64,000 nucleotides of DNA. Source: JABMMZ01 sp044368575. Lineage in GTDB: Bacteria; Bacteroidota; Bacteroidia; NS11-12g; UBA955. Positions within the stretch are counted from its first letter, which is position 1, and the number at the start of each line of letters is the position of its first letter. The translations under genes were made by a program, and so were the position numbers. Positions 52,872 through 61,655 of the stretch are shown piece after piece. The stretch covers positions 4,697-68,696 of the forward strand of contig JBIPPH010000007.1 of NCBI GenBank assembly GCA_044368575.1, written 5' to 3'. The notes under the pieces were generated by a model. The model saw nothing but the letters and a program-made list of their open reading frames with translations, ran no database searches and had not been told where the DNA came from.

Positions 52872-55796
52872 ATGAAACAATTAAGTTTATTCTTATTAAT
52901 GGTATTGGGCTTGAACCTATCGGCTCAAGTTAACTACAATACCTATGGCAAACGAACTCACGGTAATTACACCTATTCTGTAGTTACAGGTGATCCTACC
53001 CAATCAAGATGGTATGTATTGCCAAATGGTTTGACAGTGATTTTAGCAGTCAACAAAGACATGCCTAGAATTCAAACTATGGTGGTTACCAAAGCTGGTA
53101 GCAAAAACGATCCTTCAGACAACACGGGTTTAGCACACTATTTAGAGCACATGTTGTTCAAGGGTACAGATAAATATGGTACTCAAGACTATGCTAAAGA
53201 AAAAGTATACTTAGATCAAATTGATGCTTTGTATGAACAATATAACAAAACACAAGATCCAAGCAAACGTCAATCCATCTACAGACAAATCGACTCAGTG
53301 AGTGGTTTGGCTTCAAAATACAGTGTTGCCAATGAGTTTGATAAAATGTGTCAAGGTATTGGCGCTCAAGGTACCAATGCTTTTACCAGTGTAGAACAAA
53401 CTGTTTATATTAATGATATTCCATCCAACAGAATACACCAATGGATAGAAATTGAATCAGAAAGATACAGAAATCCAGTTTTGAGATTGTTCCATACTGA
53501 GCTTGAAGCTGTGTATGAAGAGAAAAATATTTCATTAGACAATGATGGAGAAGAAGCCTATGAAAAAATGATGGCCTCATTATTTAAAGCACATCCTTAT
53601 GGCACACAAACCACAATTGGTACAGTTGAGCACCTTAAAAATCCATCTTTGATTAAAATTAGAAATTACTTCAACACGTATTATGTGCCTAATAATATGG
53701 CAGTGATTATGGTGGGTGATTTTGTGCCGGAAGAAGTGATTGAAATGGTTGACAAACATTTTTCATACATGCAAGCTAAACCAGTTCCGCCTTTCAATTT
53801 CCAAATGGAATATCCTAGAGGAAGACCTGATAGTATTTCTGTGGTAGGTCCTGATGCAGCCAATTTAATGTTGGGCTGGCGTTTTGATGGCGCTGCTTCA
53901 AGACAAGCCATATTATTACGCATAGTAGACTTATTGCTTAACAACAGCAAAGCAGGTTTAATTGATTTGAATTTGGTGAAGGAGCAAAAAGTATTAAGCG
54001 CGAATTCTTCTCCTGAAATCATGAAAGATTATTCTGTTCATTTCTTAATGGGTAAACCAAAAGAAGGTCAAACTTTAGAAGAGGTTAAAGAGCTTTTATT
54101 GGCTCAAATCAATAAAATCAAAAAAGGTGAATTCGACGAAAATTTACTTAAAGGTATCATCGCCAACGCAATGGTTGAGAATATTCAAAAGTATGAAGAC
54201 AACCAAGGGGTAGCATTTGATTTATTAGATGCTTTTGTTACCGATAGAGCATGGAAAGATGTTTTGAATATCAATTACGAAATGTCTCAAGTGAAGAAGC
54301 AAGAAATTGTAGATTTTGTCAATGAATTTTACACCAATGGCTATACAGTTGTCTATAAGCGCACAGGTGAAGATACTAAGCAAAATAAGATTGAAAAACC
54401 TGCTATCACTGAAGTAGAGTTAAACCGCGATAAATCATCTCAATTTGTAATTGATTTATTGTCAGAAGAGGTAGATTCTATCCATCCTGCTTACTTAGAT
54501 TTCAATAAAGATTTGTCTAAAGGAAAAATTGGCAATGTTGAATTGTTATACAAAAAGAATGACAAGAACCAATTATTCAATTTGTATTACTTAGTAGATA
54601 TGGGTAGATATAATTTCAAAAAATTACCACTTGCCTTAGAATACTTGCAATTTTTAGGTACCGATAAATATTCGGCCAATGAATTAAGTATGAAGTTTTA
54701 TCAGTTGGCTTGTAATTTTAGTATCAGTGCTGGCGAAGATCAAAGCTATTTAACTTTAACAGGTCCTCAACAAAATTTCAATGAGGCCTTGGCTTTATTC
54801 GAAGATTTATTACAAAATGCAAAACCAGATAATAAAGCTTTAAAAGAGTATGTAGGCAGAATTTTAAAATCAAGGGAAGATGCTAAATTAAACAAACGCA
54901 TGGTGTCTTCAGCCTTAAGTACATATGCTTTATATGGTGCTAATAATCCTAGAACCTATATTTTATCTAATGAAGAATTAAAGGCCTTGACTGCTACTGA
55001 ATTGGTAGGTATAATCAAAGGCTTCTGCAATTTCAAACATCAAATTTTATACTATGGCCCATCAGATCAAACAGTCATTTCAGCTGATATAGCCAAATTA
55101 CATAAGCAACCAAGCCAGTTCTTACCAACCCCTAAAGCTGTTGAATTTAAACCACTTCAATACACTAAAAATACAGTGTACTTTACCCATTTTGATATGG
55201 TTCAGGCTGAAATTAATTGGCGCTCTGGTGCTAATGCGTTTGATTTAAATAGATTGCCAATTGTATCAGCTTATAATGAATATTTTGGTGGAGGAATGAG
55301 TAGTGTTGTTTTCCAAGAAATCAGAGAATCTAGAGCATTGGCTTATTCTACTTATTCAGTATATAGTGCGGCAAGCGAAAAAAATAAAAATGATATTGCA
55401 TTAGCTTATGTTGGCACCCAAGCCGATAAACTTAATGATGCCATCAAAGCGATGACAGAATTACTTACCAATATGCCTGAAAACGAAGAGAGTTTTAATC
55501 AAGCTAAGCAGGCTATTTTAAGCAATATAGAATCTGAAAGAATCATTAAAAGTGGCATCCTATTCCAATATCTTGATGCCCAAGATAAAGGGGTAGACTA
55601 TGACTACAGAAAAATGGTTTATGAAACAGTTAAGACCATAACTTTTGATCAAGTAAAAGCCTTTCAGATGCAGAACATTAAAAGCCGTAATTGGGGCATT
55701 GCTGTAGTTGGTTCTAAAGACAAAATCAAAGAAGCAGATTTAAAACAATATGGTGAGTTTAAAGCCGTAAGTTTAAAAGAGATTTTTGGTTATTAA
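52872..55796 (+). CDS. M16-family (pitrilysin-type) zinc metallopeptidase, secreted
   Basis: A 974-residue protein with a signal peptide (LSLFLLMVLGLNLSAQ). The inverted zinc motif HYLEH is at 89-93, with a distal Glu in the ELEAVYEEKN segment. The polypeptide carries two M16 halves; the second has the substrate-binding GGGMSSVVFQEIRESRALAYST. Such enzymes degrade peptides in a closed chamber. The ATG at 52872 replaces a TTG 24 bases upstream that overlaps the promoter element. A bidirectional terminator follows. Confidence 0.94.
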   Translation: MKQLSLFLLMVLGLNLSAQVNYNTYGKRTHGNYTYSVVTGDPTQSRWYVLPNGLTVILAVNKDMPRIQTMVVTKAGSKNDPSDNTGLAHYLEHMLFKGTDKYGTQDYAKEKVYLDQIDALYEQYNKTQDPSKRQSIYRQIDSVSGLASKYSVANEFDKMCQGIGAQGTNAFTSVEQTVYINDIPSNRIHQWIEIESERYRNPVLRLFHTELEAVYEEKNISLDNDGEEAYEKMMASLFKAHPYGTQTTIGTVEHLKNPSLIKIRNYFNTYYVPNNMAVIMVGDFVPEEVIEMVDKHFSYMQAKPVPPFNFQMEYPRGRPDSISVVGPDAANLMLGWRFDGAASRQAILLRIVDLLLNNSKAGLIDLNLVKEQKVLSANSSPEIMKDYSVHFLMGKPKEGQTLEEVKELLLAQINKIKKGEFDENLLKGIIANAMVENIQKYEDNQGVAFDLLDAFVTDRAWKDVLNINYEMSQVKKQEIVDFVNEFYTNGYTVVYKRTGEDTKQNKIEKPAITEVELNRDKSSQFVIDLLSEEVDSIHPAYLDFNKDLSKGKIGNVELLYKKNDKNQLFNLYYLVDMGRYNFKKLPLALEYLQFLGTDKYSANELSMKFYQLACNFSISAGEDQSYLTLTGPQQNFNEALALFEDLLQNAKPDNKALKEYVGRILKSREDAKLNKRMVSSALSTYALYGANNPRTYILSNEELKALTATELVGIIKGFCNFKHQILYYGPSDQTVISADIAKLHKQPSQFLPTPKAVEFKPLQYTKNTVYFTHFDMVQAEINWRSGANAFDLNRLPIVSAYNEYFGGGMSSVVFQEIRESRALAYSTYSVYSAASEKNKNDIALAYVGTQADKLNDAIKAMTELLTNMPENEESFNQAKQAILSNIESERIIKSGILFQYLDAQDKGVDYDYRKMVYETVKTITFDQVKAFQMQNIKSRNWGIAVVGSKDKIKEADLKQYGEFKAVSLKEIFGY

Positions 55797-55815
55797 TTCA
55801 CACATTCAATACAAT

Positions 55816-55848
55816 AAAAAAAGGGGTTATTAATTAACCCCTTTTTTT
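55816..55848. terminator. Bidirectional intrinsic terminator
   Basis: GGGGTTA (55823-55829) pairs with TAACCCC (55835-55841), flanked by a seven-base A-run and a seven-base T-run. It serves the convergent M16 gene and the minus-strand dxs unit. Confidence 0.92.
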
Positions 55849-55873
55849 ATGCTTTTAATTATCGGCAATTACA

Positions 55874-56302
55874 TTAAAATCTGCTCCAAGGAATGCCAGC
55901 TAATAAGCAAACCATTGAAATGCCTATAAAGATCAAACTAAATTTTTTAACTAAGGCTTGTTGGTCAGTGTTTTTGATTTTAGCATAGGCAACATGAGCC
56001 ATTACAAATGCCACTAACATTAATACAAAATGCTCAACTGCTATTTTTCTAATAGCAGAGGTTGACATAACGTGTCCCATGCCTTCAGAAAAGGCTTTAA
56101 TGCCAAATGGGCTATCACCAAAATACAATAAAAATCCGAGCGTTAACTGTAAATCACAAATTATCATAAAGATCAGAGCTGGCAATTTACTTTTGCTGCT
56201 GTGTTCTTGGTTCAATTGAGGCAGAACCATAGCCAATGCACCTGCCACTAATACCAACCATCTGGTATGTGAGTGTGCGCCAAGTAAAACTGAATAATCC
56301 AT
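55874..56302 (-). CDS. Four-helix membrane protein with conserved histidines
   Basis: A 142-residue protein with four hydrophobic helices. Histidines sit at or near helix ends: GAHSHTRW at the N-terminus, EGMGHVM, VEHFVLMLVAFVMAHVAY. Paired histidines in a four-helix membrane protein would fit heme or metal binding, but I do not recognise the family and this is a guess. It follows dxs by 20 bases and is probably co-transcribed. Confidence 0.7.
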   Translation of the reverse strand: MDYSVLLGAHSHTRWLVLVAGALAMVLPQLNQEHSSKSKLPALIFMIICDLQLTLGFLLYFGDSPFGIKAFSEGMGHVMSTSAIRKIAVEHFVLMLVAFVMAHVAYAKIKNTDQQALVKKFSLIFIGISMVCLLAGIPWSRF

Positions 56303-56322
56303 AATGTTTAAAATGTATAGGT

Positions 56323-58068
56323 TTAATTGTTGAGTAAGTTAATCGCTTTTTCCTTGATGTCTGAAACGCTCAAATGGGTATTTTGATAGAGGCTGTCCAT
56401 GCTACCATGTTGTACAAAGCTATCTGGAATGCCCATAGAGTCAACAAGTATATCTGAATTTTGTTTGCTTACGTATTGAGCAATGTGAGAACCAACGCCT
56501 CCAATTTGACTGTTTTCTTCAACGATTAACAAGGTTTGGTGTTTACACATTAAATCATCTATAAAAGCTAAATTAAGGGGTTTTATACAAAACAAATCAT
56601 ATACCGCAACCTCGATATCTTTCAAGGCTTCAAGGCAATGTTTAACCATACTGCCTACCGCTATTACGCCCAAAGTACTTGTTTTGTTTTGTACACAAAA
56701 AGATGCTTGCAAATCAATGCTTTTAAAAGGCGAATATTGGTACTCGTTACCAGCATTACCTCTTGGATAACGAATCACAATCGGTCCAGTTGTATGAGTT
56801 ACTGCAGTATATAAAGTTTGTCTTAATTGTTCTGCATTGCTTGGGCAAATAATATGGGTATTGGGTATACTTTGTAGCATAGCCAAATCAAATATACCAT
56901 GATGTGTTGGGCCATCTTCACCTACTAATCCTGAGCGATCAACCGCTAAAATTACAGGTAAGTTTTGAAGGGCAATGTCGTGAATCCATTGGTCCATACC
57001 TCTTTGTAAAAAGGTTGAGTAAATAGAGCATACCGGCTTTAAACCCGAAGCTGCAAGGCCTGCTGAAAAGGTCAATGCATGCTGTTCTGCAATGCCAACA
57101 TCAAATACTCTATCAGGCATTTTTTCTTGCATATAGTGCAAAGAACTACCCGATATCATTGCTGGTGTTACAGCAACAATTTTTGAATCGAGTTCTGCCA
57201 ATTCACTTAATGTTTGACCAAACACATCTTGATACTTTATGCCTTTTCCAATATTGGAAGTTGCCTTACCAGTAAGTTTGTCGAACTGAGAGGTGCTGTG
57301 CCATTTAGTTTGCTCCATTTCGGCTGGTGCGTAACCTTTGCCTTTAATGGTTTTTATGTGAATGATTTTAGGGCCTTTGACTGTTTTGCTGGTCTCAAAA
57401 ACTGCAAGTAAGTCTGCAATAGAATGCCCATCAACAGGTCCCCAATACTGCAATCCTAAGTCAGTAAAAAAGTTATCATTCTGGGCATTTAGGTGATTGA
57501 GGTAATCGCCCAATGCCCCTTGACTTGGATCAATGCCAATGTGATTGTCATTTAAAATAATCGTAATATTAGAAAGCGAAGTGCCTGCATTATTGAGTGC
57601 TTCAAAGGCTTGACCTGCACTTAAGGCACCATCGCCAATAATGGCAATATGTGCTCTATCAATGCCTTGTAATTTGGCCGCTTCAGCATAGCCTAATACC
57701 GCAGAAATAGAGGTTGAAGAATGCCCCGTTCCAAAGGCATCATAAGCGCTTTCGCTCATTTTAGGGAAGCCACTTAGGCCTCCAAATTGTCTGAGTGTAT
57801 TGAATTCAGATTTTCTGCCAGTCAACCATTTGTGAGCGTAGGCCTGATGTCCAACATCCCAAACCATAATATCATGAGGTGCATTGAAGCTTTTGTGCAA
57901 GGCAATGCTCAATTCAATAACGCCTAAATTGGCGGCAAAATGACCGCCTGTTACAGCAATCTGTTCTATGAGTGCTTGCCTTAAATGTGACGCATATTGG
58001 GTCAATTCAGGCAAGGATAATGATTGAATATCTTGAGGTGATTGTATGTTATCAAAAACAGATTTCAC
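56323..58068 (-). CDS. dxs: 1-deoxy-D-xylulose-5-phosphate synthase
   Basis: A 581-residue thiamine-diphosphate enzyme condensing pyruvate and glyceraldehyde-3-phosphate, the entry of the MEP isoprenoid pathway. GDGALSAGQAFEALNNA is the TPP/Mg motif (about residue 144), DVGIAEQHALTFSAG carries the catalytic Glu near 328, and DRSGLVGEDGPTHHG follows. It is slightly shorter than the usual 620 residues. The start is GTG. Isoprenoid units made here would feed the GGGPS, UbiA and undecaprenyl-dependent enzymes in this window. Confidence 0.96.
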   Translation of the reverse strand: MKSVFDNIQSPQDIQSLSLPELTQYASHLRQALIEQIAVTGGHFAANLGVIELSIALHKSFNAPHDIMVWDVGHQAYAHKWLTGRKSEFNTLRQFGGLSGFPKMSESAYDAFGTGHSSTSISAVLGYAEAAKLQGIDRAHIAIIGDGALSAGQAFEALNNAGTSLSNITIILNDNHIGIDPSQGALGDYLNHLNAQNDNFFTDLGLQYWGPVDGHSIADLLAVFETSKTVKGPKIIHIKTIKGKGYAPAEMEQTKWHSTSQFDKLTGKATSNIGKGIKYQDVFGQTLSELAELDSKIVAVTPAMISGSSLHYMQEKMPDRVFDVGIAEQHALTFSAGLAASGLKPVCSIYSTFLQRGMDQWIHDIALQNLPVILAVDRSGLVGEDGPTHHGIFDLAMLQSIPNTHIICPSNAEQLRQTLYTAVTHTTGPIVIRYPRGNAGNEYQYSPFKSIDLQASFCVQNKTSTLGVIAVGSMVKHCLEALKDIEVAVYDLFCIKPLNLAFIDDLMCKHQTLLIVEENSQIGGVGSHIAQYVSKQNSDILVDSMGIPDSFVQHGSMDSLYQNTHLSVSDIKEKAINLLNN

Positions 58069-58162
58069 TGCACAAAAATAACTAAATTAACGATTTTATA
58101 AGGTTTTATTTATAATTCGATTTTGCTAGTATTTACTTGGGTTTAAGCGCTTTAAATTCGGT

Positions 58163-58193
58163 TTTGTCAAATGCCCATATAATTGTAATTTTG
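58163..58193 (+). promoter_or_regulatory. Promoter of the E1 dehydrogenase gene
   Basis: TTTG (58163-58166), 19 bases, then TAATTTTG (58186-58193), an exact Bacteroidota promoter pattern. It ends only four bases before the ATG at 58198. Confidence 0.72.
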
Positions 58194-58197
58194 CGCC

Positions 58198-60594
58198 ATG
58201 TCAGTCAGCAAGGCAAAAGACAAAAAAAATATGGATTTTTCAGACTTCAAAGCAGAAGTATTAAACGATTATAAATTGGTATTTGAAAGCCGTCAAGCAA
58301 GTTTACTGGGTAGAAAAGAAGTGCTTACCGGTAAAGCCAAATTCGGCATTTTTGGAGATGGTAAAGAAGTGGCTCAAATAGCCATGGCCAAAGCGTTTCA
58401 AAAAGGGGATACCAGAAGTGGTTATTACAGAGATCAAACCTTCATGTTTGCTACTGGTATGAATACCATTCAACAGTTCTTTGCTCAATTGTATGCCCAT
58501 ACTGACGCAGAAGCAGAACCTAACAGCGGAGGCAGAAGTATGAATGGCCATTTTGGTTCAAGACAATTGGATCAAAACGGTGAGTGGTTACCTCAAACTG
58601 ACCGCTACAATTCTTCTTCAGATATTTCTCCAACTGCAGGTCAAATGCCACGTTTATTGGGCTTGGCCTTAGCCTCAAAATTGTATAAACAAAACCCAGA
58701 GTTACATGCTTTCACTGAGTTTTCAAATAAAGGGAATGAAGTCGCATTTGGAACCATTGGCAATGCCAGTACCAGTGAGGGTGGTTTTTGGGAAGTGATC
58801 AATGCTGCGGGTGTTTTACAAGTGCCTTTAGCGATGAGTGTATGGGACGATGGTTACGGTATTTCTGTACCTGCTAAATACCAAACCACTAAAGAAAACA
58901 TCAGTGCTATTTTGTCTGGTTTTCATACAGACGAAAATGGTGTTGGTGTAGATATTTATAAAGCAAAAGGTTGGGACTACGCTGAGTTGTGTAAGGTATA
59001 CCAAGAAGCCATTCAACATTGTCGCAATAACCACAGGCCAGTACTCATTCATATCACTGAAGTTACTCAACCACAAGGTCACAGTACTTCAGGTTCTCAC
59101 GAGCGTTACAAATCAAAAGAGCGTTTACAATGGGAAGCTGATTTTGATTGTGTAAAGCAAATGCGCGAGTGGATTGAGAAAAAACAATTGGCTACCGCTG
59201 CTGAACTTGACGCCTTAGAAGCTGATGCAATAGAGTATGTGAATCAAGCAAAGAAACAAGCTTGGGAAGCCTATTTGGCGCCAATTAAACAAGATTTGGC
59301 AGCCGCCCTTGAGGTCTTGTCAAACATTGATCATGCCTCAGCTACTGCCGCCATTCAGCAACTTAAAAGCATCAAAGATCCTATCCGTAAAGACATAGGC
59401 ATGGCTGTGGTGAAAGTACTCACCGAAACCCTTCATGACAATAGCCCATCAAGAGCCGCATTAAAAGCCTTTTATGAGCAGTTTTTGCAAGATAACTTCA
59501 AGCGCTATTCTTCACACTTACACAGTGAATCGTTTAAAAATGCCTTATCTATTCCTGAAGTAAAAGCAGAGTATAACGATGCCAAAATGGTAGATGGTAG
59601 AGAAGTGGTTTTGGCTTGTTTTGACGCAGCACTTGAGAGAGATCCTAGAGTGTTTGCATTTGGTGAAGACGTTGGTACCATTGGTGATGTGAATCAAGGT
59701 TTTGCCGGTATGCAAGAAAAATACGGTGAAATCAGAGTGAGTGATACCGGTATCAGAGAGTTAAGCATTATTGGTCAAGGTATTGGTGCCGCCATGAGAG
59801 GCTTAAGACCAATTGCTGAAATTCAATACTTAGATTATTTGTTGTATGCGCTTCAAATTATGAGCGATGACATTGCCACCCTTCAATACAGAACCAAAGG
59901 TGGTCAAAAGGCGCCAATCATCATTAGAACCAGAGGACACAGATTAGAAGGAATTTGGCACAGTGGTTCTCCTATGGGCATGATCATTCACGCAGTTAGA
60001 GGTATGCATGTATGTGTTCCAAGAAACATGACTCAAGCAGCTGGTATGTATAATTTATTATTACAAGCAGACGAACCTGCATTAGTAGTGGAGTGTTTAA
60101 ATGGTTACCGATTGAAAGAAGCTTTACCAACAAACATTGCTGAGTTTACGGTACCACTGGGTCAACCAGAAGTTTTAAATGAAGGTAGTGATGTTACCAT
60201 CGTTAGTTATGGCAGTACTTTAAGAGTGATTCAAGACGCTATGCAAAAATTGCAAGCGGTAGGTATCAATTGCGAATTAATAGATGTTCAAACTTTATTG
60301 CCTTTTGACATCAACCACAGCATTGTGGAATCTGTAAAGAAAACCAATAAAGTTGTGTTCATTGATGAGGATGTTCCAGGCGGTGCAAGTTCATACATGA
60401 TGCAAAAAGTATTGGAAGAACAACAAGCCTATAGGTTCTTAGACGCCTCTCCAATGAGCATCTCAGCTAAAGCCCACAGACCAGCTTATGGCACAGATGG
60501 AGATTATTTCTCTAAGCCAAATGCTGAAGACATCTTCATTCAGATTTACAATATGATGCACGATTACAATCCTGCACAATACCCAGCCTTTTAA
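58198..60594 (+). CDS. Fused 2-oxoacid (branched-chain type) dehydrogenase E1 alpha-beta
   Basis: A 798-residue fusion of the two E1 subunits of a thiamine-dependent 2-oxoacid dehydrogenase complex. Residues to about 400 are E1 alpha with GNASTSEGGFWEVINAAGV and DDGYGISVPAKY in the TPP region; from about 455 the E1 beta part follows (GREVVLACFDAALERDPRVFAFGEDVG, then EDVPGGASSYM). The substrate is probably branched-chain 2-oxoacids, but pyruvate is not excluded. No E2 or E3 gene is nearby. The promoter lies so close to the first ATG that the ATG at 58231 may be the true start. Confidence 0.92.
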   Translation: MSVSKAKDKKNMDFSDFKAEVLNDYKLVFESRQASLLGRKEVLTGKAKFGIFGDGKEVAQIAMAKAFQKGDTRSGYYRDQTFMFATGMNTIQQFFAQLYAHTDAEAEPNSGGRSMNGHFGSRQLDQNGEWLPQTDRYNSSSDISPTAGQMPRLLGLALASKLYKQNPELHAFTEFSNKGNEVAFGTIGNASTSEGGFWEVINAAGVLQVPLAMSVWDDGYGISVPAKYQTTKENISAILSGFHTDENGVGVDIYKAKGWDYAELCKVYQEAIQHCRNNHRPVLIHITEVTQPQGHSTSGSHERYKSKERLQWEADFDCVKQMREWIEKKQLATAAELDALEADAIEYVNQAKKQAWEAYLAPIKQDLAAALEVLSNIDHASATAAIQQLKSIKDPIRKDIGMAVVKVLTETLHDNSPSRAALKAFYEQFLQDNFKRYSSHLHSESFKNALSIPEVKAEYNDAKMVDGREVVLACFDAALERDPRVFAFGEDVGTIGDVNQGFAGMQEKYGEIRVSDTGIRELSIIGQGIGAAMRGLRPIAEIQYLDYLLYALQIMSDDIATLQYRTKGGQKAPIIIRTRGHRLEGIWHSGSPMGMIIHAVRGMHVCVPRNMTQAAGMYNLLLQADEPALVVECLNGYRLKEALPTNIAEFTVPLGQPEVLNEGSDVTIVSYGSTLRVIQDAMQKLQAVGINCELIDVQTLLPFDINHSIVESVKKTNKVVFIDEDVPGGASSYMMQKVLEEQQAYRFLDASPMSISAKAHRPAYGTDGDYFSKPNAEDIFIQIYNMMHDYNPAQYPAF

Positions 60595-61655
60595 GGTTGA
60601 GTAGGCGGCATTTCTTCGTCTTCTAATTCAGCATAATCACTGAATTTAATTACTCTTTTCTTAGTGTATTTATTTATTGTATTAATGTAGGCTGCACACA
60701 AAGTCACGGTCATTAAGAACAGTATACTCATTTGCACCGGAATGCGTTTTTGTAAGGGTAAGGCAATCACTATAATGGATACCAAAGCTTGAATACCTGC
60801 ATAGGTGAGCGCAATATTGACATGTTTAAATTTCCCAACATGCACTAATTTTTTGAATAGAAAATCTCTGTGGGGCACAAAGATATTTTCGCGCAACAAG
60901 AGTTTAAAGATTACCGTTAAACCGGCGTCAATGCCCATTACTACAAAGAGAAGTAAATAGGTAAGATTGCCTGTTTTAAAGATCAAACTCATCATTAAAT
61001 AAAAGATCACAAAGGCAAGTGCAATGCTGCCTGTATCGCCAGCAAATACAACGGCTTTATGTCTTAAATTCAAGAACATAAAAAACAGCAAACCGATGAT
61101 GATCGTGTATAAAAAGGCATTATTTACAAAGTTCAAAGCATCACCATTGCTGTCTATGCCAAAATTATTTAAGTAGAGAAAGCTCAGTAAAATCACCAAT
61201 GAGTTTAAACCAAGCATACCATTAATGCCATCCATAAAATTAAAAGCATTAAGAACGCCTATGCCAAGAATAACTACAGTAATGATCAATGGTATTTTCT
61301 CTAGGTCTACAAAGCCGAATGGCAGTTCTATGGCCAATAGCGTCAAAGCAAAAATTTGAAATATTAATCGAACAAAGTGCTTAATGAAGAATAAGTCATC
61401 CATATAACTAACCGTTCCCAACATCAATAAGCCAATAATGAAAAAAGACTTCATGGTATAAGGAAACACTATGTTGTATAGCAGGAGACCAAATATTACA
61501 AACAAACCAAAGCCGGTAATGGTACTGTCTGAATGAGAACTTCTGCTATTAGGGTCATCATAGACTGCATATTTGCGCGCTAGTTTTAAGTATACCAAAG
61601 TAAAAATGGTAAAAGCAACTGGAACAATGAGGCTATAGACTAAGTTTTTATCCAT
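60591..61655 (-). CDS. WecA/TagO-like polyprenyl-phosphate GlcNAc-1-phosphate transferase
   Basis: A 354-residue membrane enzyme of the MraY/WecA family with about ten helices. The conserved aspartate motifs are visible: YMDD near 85, NAFNFMDGINGM around 140, VFAGDTGSIA near 200, and VPHRDFLFKKL near 258. It attaches a sugar-1-phosphate from a UDP-sugar to undecaprenyl phosphate, starting a glycan. The start overlaps the acyl-CoA ligase stop (TAATG); a partial GT2 gene lies further upstream, so this is a glycan-related unit. Confidence 0.9.
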   Translation of the reverse strand: MDKNLVYSLIVPVAFTIFTLVYLKLARKYAVYDDPNSRSSHSDSTITGFGLFVIFGLLLYNIVFPYTMKSFFIIGLLMLGTVSYMDDLFFIKHFVRLIFQIFALTLLAIELPFGFVDLEKIPLIITVVILGIGVLNAFNFMDGINGMLGLNSLVILLSFLYLNNFGIDSNGDALNFVNNAFLYTIIIGLLFFMFLNLRHKAVVFAGDTGSIALAFVIFYLMMSLIFKTGNLTYLLLFVVMGIDAGLTVIFKLLLRENIFVPHRDFLFKKLVHVGKFKHVNIALTYAGIQALVSIIVIALPLQKRIPVQMSILFLMTVTLCAAYINTINKYTKKRVIKFSDYAELEDEEMPPTQP

